The notes under the pieces: model-generated | Seen by the model: the letters and a program-made list of their open reading frames with translations, nothing else | Databases searched by the model: none | What the model was told of the DNA's origin: nothing | In this document: positions 12,401 to 24,400 of the stretch, piece after piece | Numbering within the stretch: position 1 is the stretch's first letter | How the letters are laid out: each line of letters begins with the position of its first letter | Translations under genes and position numbers: made by a program | Origin: Undaria pinnatifida | Taxonomy: Eukaryota; Sar; Phaeophyceae; Laminariales; Alariaceae | DNA length: 64,000 nucleotides | NCBI GenBank assembly: GCA_012845835.1 | Contig: JABAKD010000023.1 | Coordinates: forward strand, 7,887,147 to 7,951,146 | Direction of reading: 5' to 3'

Positions 12401-15400
12401 TTTTCCAAACCAAGGTTTAGAGAGAGAGAGGTGTCTCAACCTCCCAAAATGAGGTTCAACCTCAGAAAAAAAAGTAGTGCAACACCTCTACAGATATCGT
12501 TGCACGCGTCGGCGGATGAAACATCCCATGGCTTAGGTACACAACAAGAATCATTCAAGAACAAAAACATAATGTCGTTTTTTTTCCCGACGAGTTTTGG
12601 GTTAAGGAGTCCCGTCGTTCAGAAAACAAAATAGTCAAAAAAAGGTATACCGCGCTATCGTAACACGCGTGGTATATACCTAGACCGTCATGGGTCTGTC
12701 CATGAGCGTGGATTTTCAGTTTACCCCAAGATAAAAGACACAATAGCTGTCGCTTAAACGAGCGACAGCTGATTGATGTAACTGTCGTCGGACGTGTGCG
12801 TCCACGGGCCATAGTGTCTGCTGTCGCCCTTCTGCCGTTGGCGCACGGACCTAGTTTAGGTCAATCGCCCCCAACGGACAAATCCATGATGCCTTACTCT
12901 CACCACGAGACAGCAGTAGATACACTCAGCGGACACACCCCTAGCGGGCACACACTCTCCATGCCCGCTCTCCGCTGGCCACTATTGTCGCCCGCTGCGC
13001 CCGTTGTCTGTGTGCTGCCCGCCGTGTGAGCGCTGTGTGCCGGCTGTGTGAGCGGTGTTTGCTGCTGTTTATGCCCGTGTGGTCTGCTGTGTGTGTCGAT
13101 CGAAGACACGCACGTGCAAACTATTGGCCACTACGCCCGTTGTCTGTGTGCTGCGCCCTGTGTGAGCGCTGTCGCCCGCTGCGCCCGATGTCTGTGTGCC
13201 GCCCGCTGTGTGAGCACTGTGTGCCGGCTGTGTGAGCGGTGTGTGCTGCTGTTTTTTGCCCGTGTGGTCTGCTGTGTGTGTGTTTTGTTGCTCCGTGGTG
13301 GTCTTCCTCCACCTGCAGACTAAAATCAAATGATCCCACACTAAAATCAAGTTTAGTCGAAGACACGCACGCAAACTATTTTTTTTTTCATGGGAGCCTA
13401 TGTTGCGAGGCCCAGGTGTAGATTAGAAACTCGCTTCCCTCGAATAAATGGGGCGTATTTTCCGACGATTTTGGATTAAGGATCCCCGTCATTCAAAACC
13501 GTTTCAGACGAAAAGTGCTGCTTTTACCGTAGCACGCGTCTTTTTGCCGAGCTCCTAAACATGAGGAGCTCAACCTTGTCTCACCCGCGCCGAAACATGG
13601 CTTCGGAGAAGGCGTTCGATCACGCAACCAACCAGACCAGCCCTTCTATCTGCGCTAGTTTTGAAACACAGACGCGAGCTAACATAGTAGAAGTGACCAT
13701 ACTCTTTGTTCTGCGAGGGTTTGTGCCTCGATTTGGAAGCTCAAGACACCTCTCCCAAAAACCGATTTGGACAGCCAGAAAATAAAACTGCTATGAATAA
13801 ACCGGATACACAATCCCATTGGCCTAGGTACACAACGGGAACCAGCCAATAAACAAAATGTCTTTTTTCCGACGCGATTTTGGGTTAGGGAGCCCCCGCC
13901 GTTCAGAACCCATTTCAAACGAAAAAGTGTGGTATACAGGTCTCTATCGCAGCATTCACCCAAACACACTCGTAACAGCCTCAGGCTACCAACCGGCCGT
14001 CGCCTAAATGAAGAGCTCCACCGGCACGAAAATTTGAGCCCAAAACTTGAAACCCCGCTACAAGGTTTGGATGTCTCGAAGGATACCATTGTAGAGGTAC
14101 TAGAGCTATCTCATGGGTCAGGGGTTGTACGTTGTTAGGCCAAGTGCTTTTGACGGCGGGTTGAGCTCCGCAATAGAGCGTGGAAACTTCATCGGTGCTA
14201 GCATGAAATTGGTTTAGGGTACACGTGCTTGGTATTCGTTTTTTAACGATAAATAAGCGCACACATATAGACTAAATAGTTTGGTCGGGTTGCACGGGAC
14301 GAGTGTCTTCGAATTGTGGTGACATATTCAGCTCTTCATGTTAGAGGAGCCCATAAACTCTGCTGTGTCTCCTTAGCGTAGGATGATGAATCTCACCATC
14401 GGAAGAAACTTGAGCACGAGCACACGTGTTTCTACGAACGCAGAGATTCTTAACTGCCTTCTGGATGAAAACGAGCGCCAAAACGTCCAGTTTCGAAAAC
14501 TTCTCATTACACTACACCACGAGCATAGAGGGGGCTCCCGTTTTGCACTTCAGGACCGTTATATGTACAGCCCATCTCCTCTTTTACACCGCACATTCCT
14601 CAACTAGGCGACGACGCAACCAGCACTCTTGTGTACGAAACGCCACACACACATTCTCCACCTGTTATCTCCACATGCTCCCATACCCTTAAGCGCACGC
14701 CCAACCGTTTGTCGTACACCTCTCGCACTCAACAAGGTGGACAACGTCCAAGCCGGATGCGGTATTAGGGCTAAGCTCCGAATGGATCCCGGGCACGTCC
14801 AGCTCCACCTGGGGTTCATCGCGGTGGTTAACCGCACCCCGGTTGAGGTCGCAAACGACACTCCTGCGGAGGAGGTCCGGGAGAGGGAGAGGCGTTTTTT
14901 CGAAGGCCACCCGGAAGTGGTCGGTTTGGAGAAAGAGTTCTGGGGACTGGATACCCTGGTGGAGCGTATTGTCGGGATCCAAGCGGACCGGGTTCAGGCG
15001 GTGAGTCAAGAACATGTCAGGGGGCCCCCTCTGTGTAGTGCCGGTTTAGTAATGCCTGGTAGTGGGGGGGGGGGGAGGGGAGGGGTACCTCATTTTCACC
15101 TCTGGGGGTTTGAACCACTCGCACGAGTAGCGTTGTACCCCCTCACATACAAAAGCCTTTCGTGGGCGATTTTTATTGTCGCAGCGTGCAGGTTACCATT
15201 CTCACACCAAAATGTGGGTTCGTGGATCGCATATCAAAATGTAGTATACCACAAAAAAATTCAAGACCGGTCGCAAAATGAGAACAAGACGGGCTCACTC
15301 GCGCAAGTGACCCCGACGAGCAAAACCGCCGATAAAGCCCCCCCCAAAAGTGAGCCCCCCCTTAGCATATAAAGTGTATATGGGTTGGGTTGGCGTTGTT

Positions 15401-18400
15401 TGGCAACGACACTGTAAATCATTCAACTCACTGCACTAGTTAGACCACCAAGAGGTGCTGTTTTTTTACTTTTCTTTTTGGCGGTCGACCACAGCTGCGG
15501 TCGAGTCAGATCATTTGTGCGCGGGGCGGATAACTTTTGCTCCCCACACAAGCGGAATGATCGTATCACGTGCCGGTAGTGTTCTGTGGTAAAACACCCA
15601 CGGGGCAGTTTATTCATACCCCCCCATTCATTTCTGTCTCCGGGAGTGGCCATATCCGAAATAAAATCGAATAATTTGAAGATGTGATAATCCACGTGCA
15701 AGTCGACCTCACAAGCGGTTCCTAGCAGGATGCAGCTCACCCTTCATGCTACTCGCCGAGAAGACCTCACGGCGCTCCGCGTTTGGTGCAAGCAATGTCT
15801 GCCTGGTCGGTCAAAACCCGACGTGCTCCGTCCCGGCATAGTAGAGATGCGAGGGTCGATGGTCGTACGACTTCGGCAAGATGCACAAATTGAGTACCGC
15901 CCCCTCCCCCTGTAGCTTTGGCCCTGTTGCCGGTATAGCGCTGCCGTTGAAATCGCGTGGAGCGGCCCGATAGAACTCTGGAGGAGCGCACACCGGGGGC
16001 GGGGATCCAAGCGGAGCGTGTTCAGGCGGCGAGTCAGGGATATATGGCGAGGTCTTCCTGTAGTGCTTGATGCAACAACTCATATCACGACACCATCTCT
16101 CGACAGCTCGTGATTTCGCCGATATTTCACGTTCTTCCCCTCAGCCTTCAGTGAGTACGTCTGATTCTTCCAGAACGCATGCCCAGATCTTTCACCTGGG
16201 AATGGTATGCGGGACCCCGTTTACGTTCAAATAACACATCTCAGAGAGGCATCCCACGGAAGGGGGTGCAGCAGAACGTTGCTGAGCTCTCCTAGCAAAA
16301 GGAGCTGGATATCTCACCCGAAAAATGTCTTGGAAGGCGTTCGTTCGGTCGCACAACCCGACCATCAAGCTTCTGAAACTTAGTCCCAAAACAAAAGACT
16401 ATATACTCGTGAAATGACTTGAATAATGAATAACCGCGAGCGAGCTAGTTCCTATACTTGAGGAGCTCAATCGGACAGAGATATACGTTTTTTTGTCGAA
16501 AAATATGCAACCCCTACCGCGTTATGGTTCATGATTTTCCCCTCAAGGCGCTCGAGGGCCCCATTCCCTGCACAAAGTTGCTGTGAGCACGTGAGAGCCA
16601 GCTGCAAAAACTCTCTCTCCTCCGACTGTGCCAACCGGGACTAATGTCATACTCGACACTAGGAGCTCGCTACACTCGAGCTAGGGAAGACAAGGCAGCG
16701 AATTGAGCTGGTGCCACAATGTTGGCGAGGGCATCGTGACACGGACTGCTCGTATCTTGCCAAGAACTGAGACGCCTAAAGTCCTCGCACAGCCTTGTCT
16801 GGTGGTGGTGCAGGCAGGTTGTGTAGCATTTCTCTACCTCCTTCTTCATAATAGGTGAAATGTTGACGTATTTCTCCATTATTATTACAACAGTTTTAAC
16901 AAAAATCAAAATGTGACACATACCGCATGAAGATAAACCAAGTCAAGCCATCAAAGCGGGAGCACGTTTGACACGAAGCCGCGCGCAGAAAACTGTCGTG
17001 AACCATGCATGCGAAACCATGAGTCTATACGTAGCACCGTTCCGCGGCCGATTTACTTACTTGAGCCGACCCTCTTCCTGTCCGTCAAGAAAACGGAATG
17101 GCAAAAAAACATTTACGCCTCTCCTCCTCTCTCTGTCGTTGCTTTCGCGTCTTTCTTCATCACTACAATACTGTTGACCCTGATAGCTACACTGTGGTTT
17201 GTTGCAAGGGGAGTCGCCGACCTATATCCTTGATGAGGACACAGCCCGTAATGCGCGCGATCGGAGTATCACACACAGCGTTCAAAGATGAGCTTCGACA
17301 AAATATTCGATCTCACACAGCTGGAATGTATTTTCATTTTTTATATTAATAGTTGCGGGAACAATTTGGCTCCCGACTGGACCAATGGTTGCCATTCATT
17401 GGAAATGACGAAGTGTCAATCTTTCTCTTTGTGTGGTTCGCACCAGACACACGAGTCTTTCTACACGGGAGTGCCCCCAACTCTCCTTTGAGACGAGATC
17501 GCCTGTTTTTGAAGCCAGCTCTCGGCCGTATCCCCCGGAATACATTGCCTCTTGCCATTTTCGACGTCTCATCGTTCGACAGTCCTTGTTGCAAACAAGA
17601 AATAAACCGCCAAGATATTTTTCCATTTACTACTACTACTGCTGTGTGTGGCATCCTTCTCAATGTGCGAGGTACCACAGGCAAGGTCTAGGGTACGTTG
17701 GGCCATCATCGTGTATTCAATTCCGAAAATATGTGGTGGGGCACCTTCCCCATCTGATAGATGGGGAAGGTGCCCCATCAGCCAAACCCAACCATGGATG
17801 TGTGCAGGAAACACAGTTTTTTTTTTGTGCACTCTTAATGTTTCGTATTTCTACAACAACATAGAAAAAGCTGGTCCAAGGATTTTTTTCCGTTTTTTCC
17901 CTCCGGGGGGACTTCTTCTTATGGCCTTTCAGACATTTATTATTTATACGAGTCTGGAATTTCGCACACACTCGGGCTCTATGACCCAAAATATTAAGCC
18001 CCCGCCAAACGGTTATATTTTCCCCCCGAATGTTTAACATATTTCTTTCCGCCAGAGATATTCCTGTCTTTTTTCTGTCCTTCTAGGATTCGTTCATCGA
18101 CCTCCCGGCACTTTAATTAAATAAGGGGGACGGGTGGTACACCACGCTTTTCCGAGGTTTCTTCAATTTTCGAGCTCTTAATAAGACATCTATCTCCCAA
18201 AAACTGATTAGGAGAAGGAACACAAAACGGCCGGATCAAAAACCCCATGGCCTATTAATAGGTACACGACGAGAATCGCAAAAAATATTCACCTAATTTC
18301 GACGATTTTGGGCTAACTAAGAAGGAGCCCCGTCATTCAGAAACTATTTCAGGTGAAAAGGGCTACCTATATCGCAGTAGTACCGCTTTCGTCAGCGGCT

Positions 18401-21400
18401 CATCACCCATATATAAGGATAGTAGTAGGTGTTTTAACGCTTAGTTTGGGTGAGCTATTATTGGTTAACCTCTTGAAAGTGGTCAAACGGACTATTAATA
18501 ATACCCCGCTAATACCTTGCTGACGTCCTTGAAAAATTTTTACAGAAAACCTTGACAACTGGCGTCGTCGACAGACCATGGGTTTTTTGGGTCGTGGGTT
18601 CAAATCCCACATCCACCATAATAAACTTTTTCAGACTTTCCCCATGATCGAACTTTAAAAGTACTCTCCCCGGTATACCCAGGGAATGAAACCGCTTGGG
18701 CATTGACAGGTCCGCCCGTATATCCGGCCGACATGGTATCCCGCCGTTTCAGGGGTAAAAGTGTTTATAAGGCTTAGTTGGGGTAAGTTATTGGTTAACC
18801 TTTTGCAAGTGGTCGAATGGACTAATACCCCACTAATACCGGCAAGATTTCCGGGCGTAAGTTGAACATTAAAAAATAAACGAGTTGATTTGTTTTACTT
18901 TTTTTGTGCTAAGTTTATGCCCCTATTACACAGCTTCCGTAGAACACTGAACGACATCACAATGTCGATGGCTCTTTGTTAGTACCTGTATGTAGTATAC
19001 AAATCGTAGAACTGCCCTACTTAGCTGCGAGGATGGAGCTTTTCGTCGACGCTCATCGTTTCGAGCTGCGTGGGATAAAACGCAGCTGCTACTACATTCA
19101 GTGGTGCACCCACTTTAAGACCTTCATGTTTTAGACCATAATATATCATTGTAGAAGAGATACGACCAGATAAATCGACTTGTCACGAAGAAAAAACTAC
19201 TCACGAGGTGTGCATGGTTTTGCAGTAATACAAGATAAGACCACACACTGCAGTTAAGATATGGACATCGAAATTGTCTTGTCTCACGGTGGTCTTAAAT
19301 TGGGTACGCCATTGCTATAGTAGTAGTAGTAGTAGTAGTAGTAGTAAACTGCAGAGAGATGCACGCTTTTTGCCTTGCAACGGCGCCTCCCTTGAACGAG
19401 CTCCTCGCCTCGCACCCAAGAGCTTACTAACCTCTCGAGCAAACCGAACGCGAAATAAATATATGTCCATGTGAACAATACTTGACAATTGTGTTGCGAA
19501 ACGAGCATGACGATGACATTCCGATGACTTCGAAGGGATAAGGCCTTTACAGCCTGGGAAAGAAGCCTTTTCGGGGACAAAATCGCTTGGATATAGAGCA
19601 TAGATACAGGTAGGGTGAGGTTTTGAGGCTCTAACAAAGGGGGGGATAAGGAGAGAGCCCCGTCGTTCAGAAAACGAAGATGCCAAAATGTGTTCTTCCA
19701 CACCTCTCTCTGTTACTGTTCTTATAGCACGCGTCGCATATCTACCACGCGTTCCGACGAGTGCTTCGATATAGAGGTAGCACTTTTCCTCCTCAATATT
19801 TTTTTGAATGACGGGGCTGCTTCTTTCTTGACCCAAAATCGTCGAAAAAAATCCACTTTTGTTTTACGCCTGAGTCTCGCTGTGTACGTTCGTAGGCCAT
19901 CGGAGTTTTCATTCGGCATCATAGCAGTTTTCGATTTTTCTCTAAATCAGATTTTGGGAGGGACATGTCTTAAGCTATCTTATGTTATAAGGCTTAGTTT
20001 GGGTAAGCTATCGGTTAACCTTTTGCAAGTGAGTGGTCAAACGGACTAATACCCCACTTATACCACAAAAAATGGCGTCGCCGACAGAAAATGGTTTTTT
20101 TAGGTCGTTTGTGGGTTCAAACCCCACATCCACCATAATAAACTTTTTCAGACTTTCCCCATCCATGTCGAACGTAAAAAATACTCTCCCTGGTACCTCA
20201 GGGAATGAAACGGCTTGGATAAATGACAGGTCCGTCCGTGTATCCGGCCGACCTGCTATCCCGCCGTTTCAGGGGGGAAGAGTGTTATGTGGCTTAGTTT
20301 GGGTTAGCTATCGGTTAACCTTTTGCAAGTGGTCAAACGGACTAATACCCCACATACCTTAACACTTATCCTTCCCAAGTAAGGAAGAGTATTGAAATAT
20401 AAAAGGGTGCACACCTCTCCATCGTGGCACGCGTCTTTTGCCGGATAGTGTGTGAGCCATCTCAACGAGCGGGGTTGCACGTTTTTGGGCGAAACGCTTT
20501 CTACACCGGTTGACCTCCTCAGTCAGGTGTGTGCGAACTACTATTAATATCATTATTATTGTATCGCTTCACCAGCATGATAATGTTTGGAGTGTATTTT
20601 TTGTTTTAGGATTAGTGCTCGCATGTTGGCCGACTTTGTGTTCGGAGTCATGTTCCGGGCGAGATATTGAACTAGAAAATTCTGATGCGTCCCCTGGCAG
20701 AGGATGACTTGCATGTGCTCCGTGGAAGACCTACTACTACTGCTGTAGAGAGGTCGGTATCTCCCCTAGGTCCGTGTAGGTGTGGCACGCTATGGCAACA
20801 GTTTCAGCAAGAAGACGGTTGGTTTCACAGAAGACATCCAGCCTCGTGCATAACCATGCTGCGCACGCCACACAACCCCCCCCCTCCCGCCGCAATGTGG
20901 CTCGTAGAACCATACCAAACACAAATCGATTCGTTGAAATAATTAGATCATTATCTTATGCCATAGTCTAAACTACATCTCGACGATGACACACATGACA
21001 CATACATGCTTCAACCTTTTCGGCCTTAAAGTTAGAGCCCCAACTCAATTTTTTGAAATCGGAGAACAAGTCGCTTTCTCACATATATGTTTCACGGAGG
21101 ATTGCGAGTCACCCGTGATATGTTCAGGATATCCCCTGCATGCATAGGTCTACTGCCCTTTTAAACATTGAACTCTCTACTCACTACATGCCCAGTTCTC
21201 GAATATAAATAGTTGTCTCCATGAAAAGAGCGAAATGCGGGTACACATTCGTAACAGTCTCAAAGCGCCCAAAACAAATGAAATAGGGGAAATTAGACTA
21301 TGTGTATGCTGTGTACTCCCTGTGTGCCCCGGTTCAAGCTCCATAATAATGGTTTTCCTCGCGGGATAACATGCACGGTGCATTTTATAAGCTACTTGCA

Positions 21401-24400
21401 TTAACGATTTAAAATCGTAATTTGGGCTGTGGGGGGAGAAAAATCGAGAAACAATGAACTTGGTTAATGTAGGGTCATGGCCCAGTTTGAGAGGAAAATA
21501 AAGCATAGTAGAATCCCATATAAAAAATTGAACAATCGATCAGGCAGCCAGGACACCAACACATCGAGGCATACATCATCTTCCACAGGGCAACCCGGAC
21601 GCACCAGACGGCATCCACAACACTCAAGCACCTTCCCGAAGAGGCTGCCAGGTTCCTGGTGGACGCTCTGCGGGACTGCCCACGGCAGGCAGGCTGACGC
21701 TTCGTCAAGAGTGCCCGAAGCGGCGGAAATTTAGCTCTTTGCTACGAACACGTAGCAGCCAGCGAACAATTATTAAACTCAGAAGGCTCTTCTCACGTCC
21801 TTTGGAGACCGACGAGCTGTGGCCCACATACAAACGCAACGCGCCAGAAGCGCTCCACACACGCCAACGCCACAGGTGCGGAAGACTCAACCGGCCCTAT
21901 CCCCGGCCCGCAGCAAAGCCTGTTTGCAGCCCACCAACAACAACAGCAGTAGTAGTGTGGCCTTTCGGCGTTTTTGAATATTTTGAGCAGTCTGCTCAAT
22001 AATAATCAAAAAGCCACACCGGTACATGAAAACCCGCGAACAGTTTGAAATTCAAAAGCTTGGAGATCGGAAGACAGGAGGACGACACCAAGCAAGGCAT
22101 ACCAGAGACACTCTTGAAAGAGCCGGTGGTCTCCACCGTTTTGAAGCCTCGAGTTTCCTCCTAAACCCTCCTTGTGTCCCTCTTGCGCGGCCGTTTCCCA
22201 TGTTACACCATCGGTGTATCGGCCACTTCCAGTCTTGCAAGAAGGACGGTACAGGTCCAACCCTTGGTCTTTGGCTAGACGATCCAGCCAGATGTTTGTG
22301 GTTTGCGAGACGTCGCCCGAATGACCAGGAGCGGTCAGGGAAACACTCGAGAGTTTCATCATTTATTGATGTTACGCACAAGATCGACGAAATCGGCAAC
22401 ACAGATCTTGCCTCTAAATATCTACTGCTGCTGTAGACAAGTCTACATCATGACGTGGTAATCGATGACCCGTCCTAGGTGTGCACCTCTGGATCGTTTC
22501 ATATTGCTTATAGTCTCTGTCCCGTCTCGCCCTCCTCTCGCATGAAACCCAATCCAACCACATTCTCCACATACATCAAACATCATTGTCGTCAGAGCCT
22601 TCAAACCGTTTTGTTTTGTTCCCAGCAGTTGAGCACATCATCAACAGCAGTTAGTTGAGCACATCATCAACCCACGAGAGAGTGTCAGAAAGTCGTGCCG
22701 CAGTCTCCCACACAGCAGCAGCAGTAGCAGCCGCAGCACAGCAGCCTGTACGCGGTCGGTAGTCAGCGTCGAGGGTAGGAACCGGTCGCTGGGCTTCCTG
22801 CCATGTGTACTGATACCCTGCCGTGATGTTTGCTGCGGTGCAATTTCCGTTCTGCAACAATAATACCTCTTGTTCATACTCCTAGACTAAACTTTCCCAG
22901 ATCATAAAAAATATACTACTGCACAGCCGGTAGCATGACCAGAAGATTGTTTGTTATGTGTGTTGGGTACACCGGGCGTCCGTGCTTATTATCCATCCTA
23001 GAGACATACAGTATAAAGTAGATGTGAGACAGGGTAGAAGACAACAACCTCAATGAATAAGGAATCAACACAATGGAACAAGTGAAATGCCGGCGTACCG
23101 GGCACGACAGCACAACAAAACGAGCGAGACCACAATAAATGGAAAACATTGAAACTAAAAAGGAAAGCGGCAGCGGCTCTGAAGAACGAGAGATGCAAGA
23201 AAGACAGAACAGCTGCAAGAGAAACAACCAACGTGCTGGTAAATGGAAACAGCTAACTGTTGCACGGACGAAACAACAGGAGGAAGAGGACACCGGCCTG
23301 AGGCCGGCGGGGAGGGAAATCAAGGGAATAAAGAGAGAAAAAAATAACCAGCTAAAAACGGATTAAAGCAAGCAAGATAACAAGTAAATGGCATTACTGC
23401 CGCGTTCGCACTTCCCCCTTTGCTCTCGATGAATACAAACAAAAAAATAACATTACCGCTCACTGTATTGTTTAGGGCTATACCATAGTACTTCAACACG
23501 CTCCACAAAATAGTCAAACCGGTAGCTTGCCACACCATGTACCAATTCGATTCGGCGTTCGTCCACAGCTGTATCGGTCCCCCCCCCCCCCCAACTCCCT
23601 CAAGTTTACCCTTGTTGCTGTTCTTGGTGTCCACTGTTGCGTGGATTAGCCAGCTCTTATCCGCCTCGGTCCTATGCCATTTCGCCATGAAGCGGCCCGC
23701 CACGTCGACGACCCCCCGGTACCAGTTTCCACTCCTCTTAGCCGCCCCGGACCATAGCACACTCTTTACTCCTAACAGCAAAGCGGGGTTGTCCGTTGAA
23801 TGCTTTGATATCGTCTGCTACAGCTTGGGCCCAGTTCTTTTCTGGTCCGCTTGGTCCCGGGTTTTACCCACATCAACCATCGTCCCGAACATCAACCGAT
23901 GAGTCAGCCGCTCAGTTGTCGTCCTTTGTACGGCGCCCGCAAAGAGGAGGTGGCTTTTGCGTGGTCGTCTCAACGCTTTCACATTGTGTTGAGGGTCTTG
24001 GCGGTTGATATATGGTGGTCGGTGCGTTGTCGGCGCTGGGAGCCCAAATCGGTTAGCAGGAGGTGTTAGTGTGCCGTTCATAGGTCAGCAAAGTGCCCCT
24101 GGCAGAGATTCCGAGCCACACGCCCCTACAGCAGGGTGTCAATCACCGCGGTCCTTAGCAGGCGCACCTTTAGTATGAACGAAGCATCTTCCATTTCGTA
24201 CAGCTCACGCTTGAAACAATCGTAGAATGCCCCCTTGAAACGATCGTAGCATGCCCACGCGAGTGGCATCCGTCGATAATTCATGGCGTAATGTCGGCGC
24301 TTTCGTTGATAAGACCGCGCCCAGGCACAGAAAATGCATCGTCTGCATACATACCTCTGGCCCACCGCTTCGATAACACGCGATGGGGCCGGGAGAACCT

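Noticed and set aside
13018-13323. Cys-rich small secreted protein
   Set aside because: Cysteines come from the TGTGTG minisatellite; no signal peptide.
14629-14736. Upstream extension of exon 2 as coding
   Set aside because: The frame is open but the G4 motif TKVD is completed exactly by exon 1 and 14737.
18596-18620. A real tRNA gene
   Set aside because: Only the T arm and acceptor 3' strand are present; no matching 5' acceptor strand or anticodon arm, and it lies inside a TRIM.
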